A stretch of DNA of 64,000 nucleotides from Salvelinus alpinus (lineage: Eukaryota; Chordata; Actinopteri; Salmoniformes; Salmonidae): assembly GCF_045679555.1 (NCBI RefSeq), contig NC_092090.1, forward strand, positions 29,539,702 to 29,603,701, given 5' to 3'. Numbering within the stretch: the stretch's first letter is position 1; each line of letters opens with the position of its first letter. Of the stretch, positions 50,924 to 64,000 are shown one piece after another. Below the pieces are notes generated by a model. That model was not told where the DNA came from. It worked only from the letters and a program-made list of their open reading frames with translations, and ran no database searches. Both the position numbers and the translations under genes were made by a program.

Positions 50924-51547
50924 CTGTGATGACAGTTATGGTGAACTATAAGGTTTGTATTTCTCTCTAATCTGTGTTTAGGTTGTTATGTGTTGGACTG
51001 TGTGAGGATAAACATGTGTGAGTATAGAGGTTTAATCAGTGTGTTGAAACCCAGCTAACGTTTTAAATCCGGTTAAGTTTTGGTTCCCAGAATGCTTTTG
51101 GTAGGTTAGAGATAACAATCATTTAACCTCCATTTGTTTGGTTTTCAAAGCATTTTGTGATTTTTTAAAAATCATCCCAGGAACCGCCTGGCAACTTTTC
51201 AGGGGTCCTTGAATGTTTGATTTCCTTTTACATCGTAACATGGTTTTGGAAACATCATGCTTGACTAAATATGTTCCAATAATGTTTGGATAACATTCTC
51301 TCATTATGTTCTCTCTCAACCTAAGGGGAATCCAATGGTAACATTTCATTAGTTATGGGAATGTGTCTTGTTAGCTGGGAAGTGGATGTTGGACTGTAAG
51401 CTCTTTGTCAGTCTTCATGGCTTGTAGTGCACTATTTGCTGTGATTGGTGTCAGTTGTGTATACACAGTGTTTGGGATATGCATTTTGTCAATACAACCC
51501 TGTGCTGAAGATTGAACTGTCCATATCCCTCTCTCTTCTCTCCCCAG
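50924..51547. other. dennd2b intron, no recognised feature
   Basis: Unique-looking intron ending in a strong acceptor tract (CTCTCTTCTCTCCCCAG). Confidence 0.4.
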
Positions 51548-51732
51548 CCCACACCCAGAGGCTGTTGAAGCTGCAGTCAATGCTGCGGAGGGCCCCTAGC
51601 TACCGCACACTGGAGCTGCAGCTGATTGAGTGGCAGGAGAGGGAGCTGTTTGAGTACTTTGTGGTGGTGTCCCTCAAGAAGAAGCCCACCAAAAGCTCCT
51701 TCTTTCCCGAAGTCACCTACCAGTTCCCCAAG
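51548..51732 (+). CDS. dennd2b: dennd2b exon, start of the upstream DENN region
   Basis: 185 bases, residues about 669-730. It reads AHTQRLLKLQSMLRRAPSYR, then LELQLIEWQERELFEYFVVV and SLKKKP. The FEYFVVVSLKKK strand begins the upstream DENN (longin-like) fold that, with the later central and downstream DENN parts, makes the Rab exchange module. It ends VTYQFPK, donor GTAAGG, phase 0. Confidence 0.94.
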
Positions 51733-52074
51733 GTAAGGGAACAACCAAACTGTATTCTGGACCCTCGGGCCCCTTGGTCATGGGTCAGACAGCAGTGTCA
51801 AGTCCCTTAAGTGAGAGAAAAGATTTAAACAGGAAGGGGTCCTGGTAAATAACTGTTTCTTCTGAGACATTACTCACTGGACCTACAGAAATATGTATGC
51901 TGAGATCTGTGATATATGGAGGTCGGAGACCCTTACCAATGTTGTTTGCATGTTGAAATAGAATTGAAAGTGGCTCATTTTCATACAGAACAATATTGAT
52001 TTTGGCGGTCAAAAACGTCTGTGTTATCTAATCTACTTTTAGTAGCCATTATGGCCACATTAGTCCAGCACATA
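51733..52074. other. dennd2b intron before the Tc1 fossil
   Basis: No feature recognised; unique-looking sequence between the donor and the transposon end. Confidence 0.4.
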
Positions 52075-53999
52075 CAGTTCCTTCAGAAAGTATTCATACC
52101 CCTTGACTTATTCACATTTTGTTGTGTTAAAGCCTGAATTCAAAATTAATAATAAATAAAAAATACCACTCATCTACACACAATACCCCATAATGACAAA
52201 GTGAAAACAGGTTTTTAGAAATTTTAGCACATAAAAAAAGCAAATACAGAAATATCAAATTTACATAAGTATTCATACCCCTGAGTCAGTACATGTTATA
52301 ATCACTTTTGGCAGCGATTACAGCTAAGTCTTTCTGGGTAAGTCTACTAAGAGCTTTGCACACCTGGATTGTACAATATTTGCATATTATTTTTTTAATT
52401 CTTCAAGCTCTGTCAAGTTAGTTGTTGATCATTTATAGATAGCCATTTTCAAGTCTTGCCATAGATTTTCAAGCTGATTTAAGTCAAAACTGTAACTAAG
52501 CCACTCAGGAACATTCAATGTTGTCTTGGTTAGCAACTCCAGTGTATATTTGGCCTTGTGTTTTAGGTTATTGTCCTGCTGAAAGGTGAATTTGTCTCCC
52601 AGTATCTGTTGGAAAGCAGACTGAACCAGGTTTTCCTCTAGGATTTTGATTGTGCTTAGTTCTATTTAGTTTATTTTTGATTTTTTTTAAACCCTGTGCA
52701 GTCCTTGCCGATGATAATTCTACCCATAACATGATGCAACCACCATGCTTGAAAATATAAAGAGTGGTACTCAGTGATGTGTTGTGTTGGATTTGCCCCA
52801 AACATAACACTTTGTATTCAGGACATGAAGTTAATTTCTTTGTCACATGTTTTGCAGTTTTTCTTTAGTGCTTTATTGCAAACAGGATGCATGTTTTGGA
52901 AGATTTTTATTCTGTTAAGGCTTCCTTATTTTCATTTCGTCATTTAGGTTAGTATTGTGGAGTAACTACAGTGTTGTTGATCCATTCTCAGTTTTCTCCT
53001 ATCACAGCCATTAAACTCTGTAACTGTTTTAAAGTCACAATTGACCTCATGGTGAAATCCCTGAGTGGTTTCCTTCCTCTCCGGCAACTGAGTTAGGAAG
53101 GACTGTAGTGACTGGGTGTATTGATACACCATCCGAAGTGTAATGTCTGTTTAATTTTTTTACCCATCTACCAATTAGTGCCCTTCTCTACGAGGCATTG
53201 GAAAACATCTCTGGTCTTTGTGGTTGAATCTGTGTTTGAAATTCACTGCTTGACTGAAGGACCTTAGATATAATTGTATGTGTGTGTCACGTTCTGACCA
53301 TAGTTCCTTTTTTATGTCTTTGTTTTGGTTTGGTCAGGGCGTGAGTTGGGGTGGGCATTCTATGTTGTTTTTCTATGTTTTCCAATTCTGTGTTTGGCCT
53401 GGTATGGTTCTCAATCAGAGGCAGCTGTCGATCGTTGTCTCTGATTGAGAATCATACTTAGGTAGCCTGTTTTCCACATTTTGGTTGTGGGTGATTGTTT
53501 TCTGTTTTGTGCATATTCCTTACAGAACTGTTTCGTTTTCGTTCTCGCTCTTTATTATTTTTGTCATTTCAGTGTTCAGTTTATTTTGTTTATTAAAATG
53601 AACACTTACCACGCTGCACCTTGGTCCTCTTCTCCTTCACCAGACGAAAGCCGTTACAGTGTGTGGGTACAGAGATGAGGAAGTCATTAAAAAATTATGT
53701 TAAACGCAATTTTTGTCCATGCAACTTTATGTGAGTTGTTAAGCACATTTTTACTCATGAACTTGTTTTTGCTTACCATAACGAAAGGTTTGAATATTTA
53801 TTGACTCAAGACATTTCAGCTTTTAATTTTTTTTTTATTAGTAAATGTTTCTAAAAAATATAATACCGCTTTGACATTATGAGGTATTGTGTGTAGGCCA
53901 GTGACACAAAATCTAAATGTAATACATTTTAAATTCAGGCTGTAACACAACAAAATGTGGGAAAAAGTCCAGGGGTGTGAATACTTTCTGAAGCCATTG
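52075..53999 (-). mobile_element. Tc1-like fossil, minus strand, carrying a solo LTR
   Basis: The left end CAGTTCCTTCAGAAAGTATT and the right end 'tactttctgaagccattg' are inverted. The left TA is intact (52073-52074) and the right TA has become TT. Minus-strand transposase remnants are scattered (for example 52568-52846 and 52944-53132). Same family as 30532-32020. Removing the 374-bp LTR and its target duplication leaves about 1,546 bp, near the normal size. Confidence 0.85.
53285..53658 (+). mobile_element. solo LTR
   Basis: It begins TGTCACGTTCTGACC and ends AGCCGTTACA (TG...CA ends). A 5-bp duplication GTGTG flanks it (53280-53284 and 53659-53663). A CTCTTTATT then TTAAAATGAAC region near 53550-53600 may be its polyadenylation area. 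No internal coding region is present, so it is a recombined solo copy. The superfamily (Gypsy-like) is a guess. Confidence 0.85.
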
Positions 54000-54443
54000 T
54001 TGATGCAGATATTTCTGAAGAGTAGGGCCATGGCCGTAACATACGGGTTGAGGGAGTTTTCGGAGTTTATTGACAGTAAGTGGTGTAACCAGGAAACGGT
54101 TTCTATGGTAGTTAAGTGTTTACTTACTCAAAGATCTCTTTTTAAGTTATTTAAGATTTGGTTCAGTGATAGAATCCTCTGGGAGATATCGGTATGTTGG
54201 TTCTCTGCCAGAGAAAAGCCTGACCCAATGACGTCGGGGGGAGAGGGGGTAGAGAGGGGGTTGGGGGTGATAAGGGGAGGAGGCGCTGACCCTGTGTGGG
54301 AGAATGCTTAGGCTGGTCATTTATTCTTACTGTAGGGGACATTTTTGGGGACCCTGTAAAGAGGACAGACTTAGTAGACTGTAAGCGTCTGGGTCTGTTT
54401 CTGACTGAGACGTTTCTTGTTCCTTTCTCATCTCGTCTCACAG
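54000..54443. other. dennd2b intron, no recognised feature
   Basis: A G-rich stretch at 54236-54300 (several GGGG runs on the + strand) might form G-quadruplexes. No coding content of its own. Confidence 0.35.
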
Positions 54444-54553
54444 CTAGAGAGGCCCACCAAGCTGATGAGGGAGGCAGAGCAGAGACTCAAAGCCATCCCC
54501 CAGTTCTGCTTTCCAGATGCCAAGGACTGGACCCCAGTGTCTGAATACAGCAG
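54444..54553 (+). CDS. dennd2b: dennd2b exon, upstream DENN region (FCFPDAKDW)
   Basis: 110 bases, residues about 731-767. It reads LERPTKLMREAEQRLKAIPQ and FCFPDAKDWTPVSEYS. IPQFCFPDA is a hallmark of the DENN2 subfamily. Acceptor TCACAG, donor GTACAG. It ends two bases into a serine codon. Confidence 0.94.
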
Positions 54554-55003
54554 GTACAGTACAGATTACTATACAACCCCACTGCATCACAGAGGAAAGC
54601 TCACCACCACACTGTTGGCCTATTAGTCCCATTCCTTGCCTGAACCAGATGGGTACTAATCAGTTGTGATGCACAAGTGTTCCATATATAGATTAAGGTT
54701 AAAAAACGAACAAATCGATAGTATGATTAGATATCAACGAGTAAAATTAGGAAGAAAACACAAAAATGTAATGCCATTATCTTCATGAAATCCTGGTAGA
54801 TTCTTACTCTCACTCCTGCTCCTGACAACGTGGGTCCCTAAAACAGTCTTCTCTCTCCGCCACAGAGACTGTGCTACTTCACCAACCCTAAAGTGTGAAT
54901 GAGATCCAACACTACGTTTCCTTTGATCACTGTTCAATCTCTACAATCTGTATGCTGGTTTGACTATAACAGAGACTGTGTGTGTGTGTGTGTGTCGGTA
55001 CAG
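54554..55003. other. dennd2b intron ending in (TG)n
   Basis: The last 30 bases before the exon are mainly (TG)n (54975-54995) followed by TCGGTACAG. A normal pyrimidine tract is nearly absent at this acceptor. Confidence 0.6.
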
Positions 55004-55073
55004 TGAGACCTTCTCGTTCATGTTGACTGGAGAGGATGGCAGCAGGAGGTTTGGGTACTGCAGGCGTCTGCTG
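55004..55073 (+). CDS. dennd2b: dennd2b exon, DENN core (MLTGEDGSRRFGYC)
   Basis: 70 bases, residues about 767-790. It reads SETFSFMLTGEDGSRRFGYC and ends RRLL, donor GTAAGC, phase 0. The block is nearly invariant in the DENN2 subfamily. Confidence 0.94.
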
Positions 55074-56409
55074 GTAAGCAAGCCACCATTAGTTCACTGG
55101 TCCCTGTTCTGTTCACACCCTGCTGAGCCAGCCCTGTTTGTTTTGACAAGGTTTTTTTCTTTCCTGTGGGACCATTGAGGTGTTATTGCATCACCAAACT
55201 GGGTGTGAATAGGAGAGAAAGTAAATAAAGTGAATTTGAATGTCTGTATGTAACAAAGCTTGGTCGTTTTTGCCTTTCAAAACGGTCGGGATGAATCTTA
55301 GTAAAACTGGACTCCTTCTGTTTCATGAGAGTTTCTCAGGAGAAGAATGCCGAAAAACAAACCATGAAATGTCTAAGTTTGTCATTGTAGAGCACAACCC
55401 GCCTGTAAGGGTTTCTAGTCATTTGATGTTTTATGACGAGCCCACAGTTCAGAAAGTATGGCTGTGTGGGATGTTGTGCTTGCTGTGATTTTTTTTAATG
55501 TCACTGTTATGCCCAAGAATGTGTACATTCACAAAGCGTGTATGTTTTGTAGGGTTTGTCAGTGTGTTTTAATAGCCTACTGTATTTGTGTGTCGCGTAG
55601 ACCGAGATGGGGGCCATTCTTAAACTCAGTTCTGACTGTTACTTGACTGTATTGAGCTCAGTAGTTGCTGACATTAAGTAGCTGTAGATCAGACGACTCC
55701 TGATGCTGTGAGAGAGGTGAGTTTCCTCCTCTCCGGTAACCCAGCTCCTTCCTTCCCTGGTGGAAGTCTAAGGAGTTGGCATGAACAACACATTCCTAAG
55801 GACTTTAACCAAGTTCCACATGCTTGATTTAATCATCCATTTGGAGAAAGCAGAGGAGAAAATTGCATACCTAATATGGACAAGTGGATCGGGATTTCTT
55901 TATATGTATGCATGTGTTAATTTGTGTGTGCGTGTGTGTGTGTGTGTGTGCACGTGTGTGTGTGTGCACGTGCAGATGTGTGTGTGTTAGGAGATGGATA
56001 GATCCAGGAGGCCTGGTTGGCTCCAGAGTAGATTGGTCTGTGATTGTTTAGTGTGGAGGGTAGAGGTGATCATTAACTGTGTAGAGACTGCAGCACCTGT
56101 GTTTAGTTTACAATGGGAAGCTTCAGTCTCTCCAGATTAAATACGTCCACCTCCAGCAACTGAAAGACCAGATTTATAAATATTTGTTCAACCACAGCTG
56201 ATTGTGAACTAACCTGGTACTTTATCTGAATAAAAGAAAGTACAGTTTGTGTGTAGGATAGTGTTTCAGTATATTCTCATTGATGTTGCATTATAAACCT
56301 AACCAAGTATCTTATGTTAGTATCTATTGCCACATTACTGTCTGTGTTACCTTACAAGCCTCTCTTCCCCAGTGACTGACGAGACTCTTAATTTGTGCCC
56401 TTGTTCCAG
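55074..56409. other. dennd2b intron
   Basis: Contains a TG-rich microsatellite with CACG interruptions at 55922-55990. Otherwise no feature recognised; short open frames have no motif. Confidence 0.45.
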
Positions 56410-56487
56410 CCGAGTGGGAAAGGGCCTCGCCTTCCTGAGGTGTACTGCGTCATCAGCCGACTGGGCTGTTTCCACCTGTTCTCCAAG
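56410..56487 (+). CDS. dennd2b: dennd2b exon, upstream/central DENN border (VYCVISRLGCFHLFSK)
   Basis: 78 bases, 26 codons, residues about 791-816. Acceptor TTGTTCCAG, donor GTGAGT. It reads PSGKGPRLPEVYCVISRLGC and FHLFSK. The VISRLGCF strand is conserved in DENN proteins. Confidence 0.94.
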
Positions 56488-56502
56488 GTGAGTTCATGCT
56501 TA

Positions 56503-56544
56503 CACACACACACACGCACACGCACACGCACACGCACACGCACA

Positions 56545-56587
<43 letters not shown>

Positions 56588-56597
56588 GCGCGCGCAC
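56503..56597. repeat. CA/ACGC/CG alternating purine-pyrimidine repeat
   Basis: It runs from (CA)n to (CACACG)n to (CACG)n and then CGCGCGCG, starting 16 bp after the exon donor. Every step alternates purine and pyrimidine. The CG-rich right end is the type of sequence that most easily adopts Z-DNA. Confidence 0.92.
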
Positions 56598-57395
56598 CCT
56601 AGTGTAGCCATCATCACAGTTACCTGTCTCTGAGCCGAGCCGAGGCCACTGTTCCCAGGAATGAACTAGTTGAGGCTGTGCCAGCATTTCCACTCAAAGG
56701 CATCCTGTCCAGCATAAACCTTATTTTCTGCTTTTTCCACTCTCTGATTTCCCAGTTCAATTGTTTCCTTCACTTGTTCCTGAGTTGAGCTAACATGAAA
56801 CAGAGTGCTCATTGTGTTTAAGTACTCCATGCCTTATCTGCCTCCTCATGAATCCTCTATGAACAGTGTATTTGAAGTGAATAAGGCCTGTGTTAATGGA
56901 AACAATTAAGAGGTAGTAGACATATCTAATGAATGAAAATAACTTTTTATTACTGTGTCGTGAGTACTAAAATGTGCCAAGAAACTGTCAGTCAGTTTCA
57001 TTTCATATTAATTTAAGGCCAAAAGGATGCATAAATACAATAGATTGTTTCTGTCTTGTGACAGCACAGGCACCTCAACAGTGAGGGTGGAACAGCCCTC
57101 ATACAGGTGGGGGTGTAGGTTTCAGAAGGCACCATTTTGAGGGCTTGAGACCTGCGTAGGTGAGAGAGGAAATGTTTTCCACGGAGTTTGAAGTGCTTTT
57201 CTAGTTAAGGCGAGAAAGATGGGAGTGTTTGATTTCACCGGGAACAGAGGGTGTGTGGGGAGTGGAGGGGATATCATATGACTCTGAATGTGAGTGTGTC
57301 TCTCCAACAAACTTTCCAGACAGTAGTAGGCAGGTCTGACACAGACAGACACATGGGCATATTGGGTGGGATTTTCCTTTGCTATTTTCCATATA
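56598..57395. other. dennd2b intron, no recognised feature
   Basis: Unique-looking sequence left of the large composite transposon. No coding content seen. Confidence 0.4.
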
Positions 57396-57715
57396 CAGTG
57401 GGGAGAACAAGTATTTGATACACTGACGATTTTGCAGGTTTTCCTACTTACAAAGCATGTAGAGGTCTGTAATTTTTATCATAGGCACACTTCAACTGTG
57501 AGAGACGGAATCTAAAACAAAAATCCAGAAAATCACATTGTATGATTTTCAAGTAATTAATTCACATTTTTTTGCATGACATAAGTATTTGATCACCTAC
57601 CAAGCAGTAAGAATTCCGGCTCTCACAGACCTGTTCGTTTTTCTTTAAGAAGCCCTCCTGTTCTTCACTCATTACCTGTATTAACTGCGCCTGTTTGAAC
57701 TCGTTACCTGTATAA

Positions 57716-61573
<3,858 letters not shown>

Positions 61574-61979
61574 CCAAATATTAAGTTCTGCTTTTCTGAT
61601 GTATCAAATACTTATGTCAGGCAATAAAATGCAAAAATTACTTAAAAATCATACAATGTGATTTTCTGGATTTTTGTTTTAGATTCCGTCTCTCACAGTT
61701 GAAGTGTACCTAAAAATTACAGACCTCTACATGCTTTGTAAGTAGGAAAACCTGCAAAATCGGCAGTGTATCATACTTCTTCTCCCCACTGTATATCAGA
61801 CAGCCACAGATTGAAATTCATACTATTTGTCAAAAGGGGGAAAGGTAGCCTGGTTCCAGACAATAGCAAGAGCTTTACTTCAGACAGCAACACGCTACCA
61901 TTTACATTTACTGGCTGTACAGACTGAATGTACTTGGTCTTGGTCTATTACTAGACTCTCAATCTACATCCCGAGTGAA

Positions 61980-62048
61980 ACCTTATTCCCTATTTAGTGC
62001 ACTACTTTTGACCACAGTCCATAAGGCACTATATAGGGAATTTGGGAC
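61980..62048. repeat. small palindromic repeat, partial copy
   Basis: 'ccttattccctatttagtgc' pairs imperfectly with 'gcactatatagggaatttgg'. Same family as 16176-16275 and 49535-49598. It lies just left of the minisatellite. Confidence 0.6.
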
Positions 62049-62078
62049 TTTCTGTTTGAAATGTTGAGTGTTGTGTCT

Positions 62079-62735
62079 GCAGTATGGTCTAACTCTCAAC
62101 CCCCTGTCCTGTTCTGTGTGGTCTAACTCTCAACCCCCTGTCCTGTGCTGTGTGGTCTAACTCTCAACCTCCTGTCCTGTGCAGTGTGGTCTAACTCTCA
62201 ACCCCCTGTCCTGTGCTGTGTGGTCTAACTCTCAACCCCCTGTCCTGTGCTGTGTGGTCTAACTCTCAACCCCCTGTCCTGTGCTGTGTGGTCTAACTCT
62301 CAACCTCCTGTCCTGTGCAGTGTGGTCTAACTCTCAACCTCCTGTCCTGTGCAGTGTGGTCTAACTCTCAACCTCCTGTCCTGTGCAGTGTGGTCTAACT
62401 CTCAACCTCCTGTCCTGTGCTGTGTGGTCTAACTCTCAACCCCCTGTCCTGTGCTGTGTGGTCTAACTCTCAACCCCCTGTCCTGTGCTGTGTGGTCTAA
62501 CTCTCAACCTCCTGTCCTGTGCTGTGTGGTCTAACTCTCAACCCCCTGTCCTGTGCTGTGTGGTCTAACTCTCAACCTCCTGTCCTGTGCTGTGTGGTCT
62601 AACTCTCAACCCCCTGTCCTGTGCTGTGTGGTCTAACTCTCAACCCCCTGTCCTGTGCTGTGTGGTCTAACTCTCAACCTCCTGTCCTGTGCTGTGTGGT
62701 CTAACTCTCAACCTCCTGTCCTGTGCTGTGTGTAG
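62079..62735 (+). repeat. 34-bp minisatellite abutting a dennd2b splice acceptor
   Basis: Nineteen units (counted by the TCTAACTCTCAACC core) with a period of exactly 34: 'gtgtggtctaactctcaacc' then 'ccctgtcctgtgct'. Each unit carries a branch-point-like CTAAC, then a pyrimidine tract. The last CTAAC has its A at 62704, 32 bases before the exon at 62736, a normal branch-point distance. Five unit borders read GCAG (ending 62082, 62184, 62320, 62354, 62388) rather than GCTG, giving full acceptor-like sites. Confidence 0.95.
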
Positions 62736-62876
62736 ATCCTGGATGAGGTGGAGAGGCGGAGGGGGATCTCTGCAGCCCTGGTCTACCCCTTCATGAGGAG
62801 TCTGATGGAGTCACCCTTCCCAGCGCCGGGGAAGACCATCAAAGTCAAGACCTTCCTGCCTGGAGCAGGGAATGAG
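62736..62876 (+). CDS. dennd2b: dennd2b exon, central DENN start (FMRSLMESPFPAPGKT)
   Basis: 141 bases, 47 codons, residues about 817-863. Acceptor GTGTGTAG, donor GTTGGA. It reads ILDEVERRRGISAALVYPFM, then MESPFPAPGKTIKVKTF and LPGAGNE, nearly identical to human. The donor GTTGGA departs from the GTRAGT consensus and is probably weak. Confidence 0.95.
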
Positions 62877-63038
62877 GTTGGAGAAACATCAGCCCATGGT
62901 TACTAAGGTTCCATCAAAGAAGGATGATGCATGAAGATAATGCGATGTATGCTTAATTGAGCATGACCTGTGATCTCTGCAAATGTATGACTGGTTGTGA
63001 CCCCAGGTTGTGACCCCTAGTGGTGTTCTCCTCCCCAG
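62877..63038. other. short dennd2b intron
   Basis: 162 bp, GT to AG, with a CTCCTCCCCAG acceptor. No further feature. Confidence 0.8.
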
Positions 63039-63187
63039 GTCATTGAGCTGAACCGGCCCATGGACTCCAGACTGGAGCATGTAGACTTTGACAGTCTCTT
63101 CAGCTGCCTGAGCGTGCGTCAGGTGGTGCAGGTCTTCGCCTCCCTGCTGCTGGAGCGCAGAGTCATCTTTGTGGCTGATAAACTCAG
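63039..63187 (+). CDS. dennd2b: dennd2b exon, central DENN region (LLLERRVIFVADKL)
   Basis: 149 bases, residues about 864-912. It reads VIELNRPMDSRLEHVDFDSL, then SVRQVVQVFASLLLERRVIF and VADKL. The LLLERRVIF strand is the most conserved part of the central DENN fold and lies in the Rab-binding core. Donor GTGAGC. It leaves two bases (AG) for a serine codon completed in the next exon outside the window. Confidence 0.95.
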
Positions 63188-64000
63188 GTGAGCGTCAAGA
63201 CTCTTATTGTTAGTAACCCTTCTAGTAATAAGTAAAGATGGAGAGAGAACTGAATCACCTTCTCATGGGAAGCTGTCCCTGACTAATGGTCATGCCCTGT
63301 TAGAGGCAGGCGGGGGTTGTTGAAACTTGTAGTTGTTAGATGATGGTTACTTGTGCCAAGTGAAATGCTCAATAATACCTTTAGATGCAGTGTTTTGTTA
63401 AGGTAGTTCTGAAATGCTAAGGGCTGTTGTCATTGTTAGATAATGATTGAAACTACAGTATTTACAGAGAAATCTAATACGTAGAGCTCTCAACGCCTGC
63501 TCATATTGTAGTGTAAGGTTATTGCCCGACAAAGATCTTAACCCTCCGACATTAGGCTATAAATAGTAAAAATAGTTCCTAGAATACTTCATCCTTGTCA
63601 CACATGGTGGCTAGGAGTGAGATCAATTACTGTCTAGGATTACGGTGTATGTTAGCAAAAATGTCCCTCAGTTATCTCTGAAGTCCACTGTCTTTTTCTG
63701 CAGTGAATTCACCTATTCTAACCCCATTACAATAACATCTGCCTTACATGAGAGGGATTTTATCTCATGCTCTTGTACATTTTCCCTTTTCTGTTTACAT
63801 TCACACAGAGATCTGACTTTTCTCAGACCCACAACATTGCTGAGCTCAGGGATCCTCTATCTGTATATTTCTGGACATGTACAGACTGACTATGATACTG
63901 ACTATGATATCATAACACTGTTTCACATATCTTGGTGCATTTCCTCTCACAGAGATGACATATCCTGAACTTTAAAGAAGGACTAACTTCGAAGAGAGAA
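63188..64000. other. dennd2b intron running off the right edge
   Basis: No coding exon was found here. The next exon, expected to begin a stretch like STLSSCSHA, must lie beyond 64000. Confidence 0.6.

Noticed and set aside
51445..51810. Single 121-codon gene
   Set aside because: The frame only reads through a dennd2b exon (51548-51732) into both introns; the exon borders are clear.

Overview
This window is vertebrate nuclear DNA from a salmonid fish (Salmo, Oncorhynchus or a relative). The evidence is the repeat content: several Tc1-like transposon families, one of them Sleeping Beauty-like; HpaI-type and other tRNA-derived SINEs; a Rex1/RSg-1-like LINE and L2-like LINEs; and short palindromic elements that recur several times. 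Coding exons are short, have GT/AG borders and sit in large repeat-filled introns. There are no operons, no CRISPR arrays and no true tRNA or rRNA genes.

Two protein-coding genes are recognisable, both on the + strand and both incomplete. The last two coding exons of tmem9b (179-310 and 594-749) open the window. The rest, from about 24.2 kb (possibly from about 9.4 kb) to the right edge, is dennd2b (also called st5). Thirteen coding exons were joined by reading-frame phase: 24220-24293, 34086-35384, 37937-38088, 49019-49137, 49635-49853, 50283-50379, 50542-50586, 51548-51732, 54444-54553, 55004-55073, 56410-56487, 62736-62876 and 63039-63187. All phases agree and give about 912 codons. They cover the serine/proline-rich N-terminal half, the upstream DENN region and the start of the central DENN region; the rest lies to the right. 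The order and orientation tmem9b then dennd2b match human 11p15.4. I found no sign of ascl3, c11orf16 or akip1, which lie between them in human.

Layout: 1-750 tmem9b 3' end. 750-24194 is intergenic or 5' region with Tc1-like remnants (5969-6798, 12559-13423), a 18141-18672 miniature element, SINE and LINE pieces and a 1-kb minisatellite (20812-21800). 24195-34085 is the first dennd2b intron in the window, with a near-perfect 280-bp tandem duplication, a SINE with clear target-site duplications, an LTR-like fragment and two Tc1 fossils. 34086-38088 holds the large exon and the exon preceded by a long (CT)n tract. 38089-49018 is an intron carrying an L2-like LINE nested in a Rex1-like LINE (39872-44590) and a Sleeping Beauty-like fossil (44950-46484). 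49019-56487 is an exon-dense block interrupted by a Tc1 fossil that contains a solo LTR. 56488-62735 is an intron with a Tc1 element whose 342-codon transposase is intact and which was hit by a 5'-truncated L1; the intron ends in a 34-bp minisatellite that supplies the splice-acceptor region of the next exon.

The most notable observations are the L1 insertion that rewrote the last codons of an otherwise intact transposase, the minisatellite made of branch-point plus pyrimidine-tract units next to a dennd2b exon, and the general crowding of repeats against splice sites. I see no wholly new biological system.
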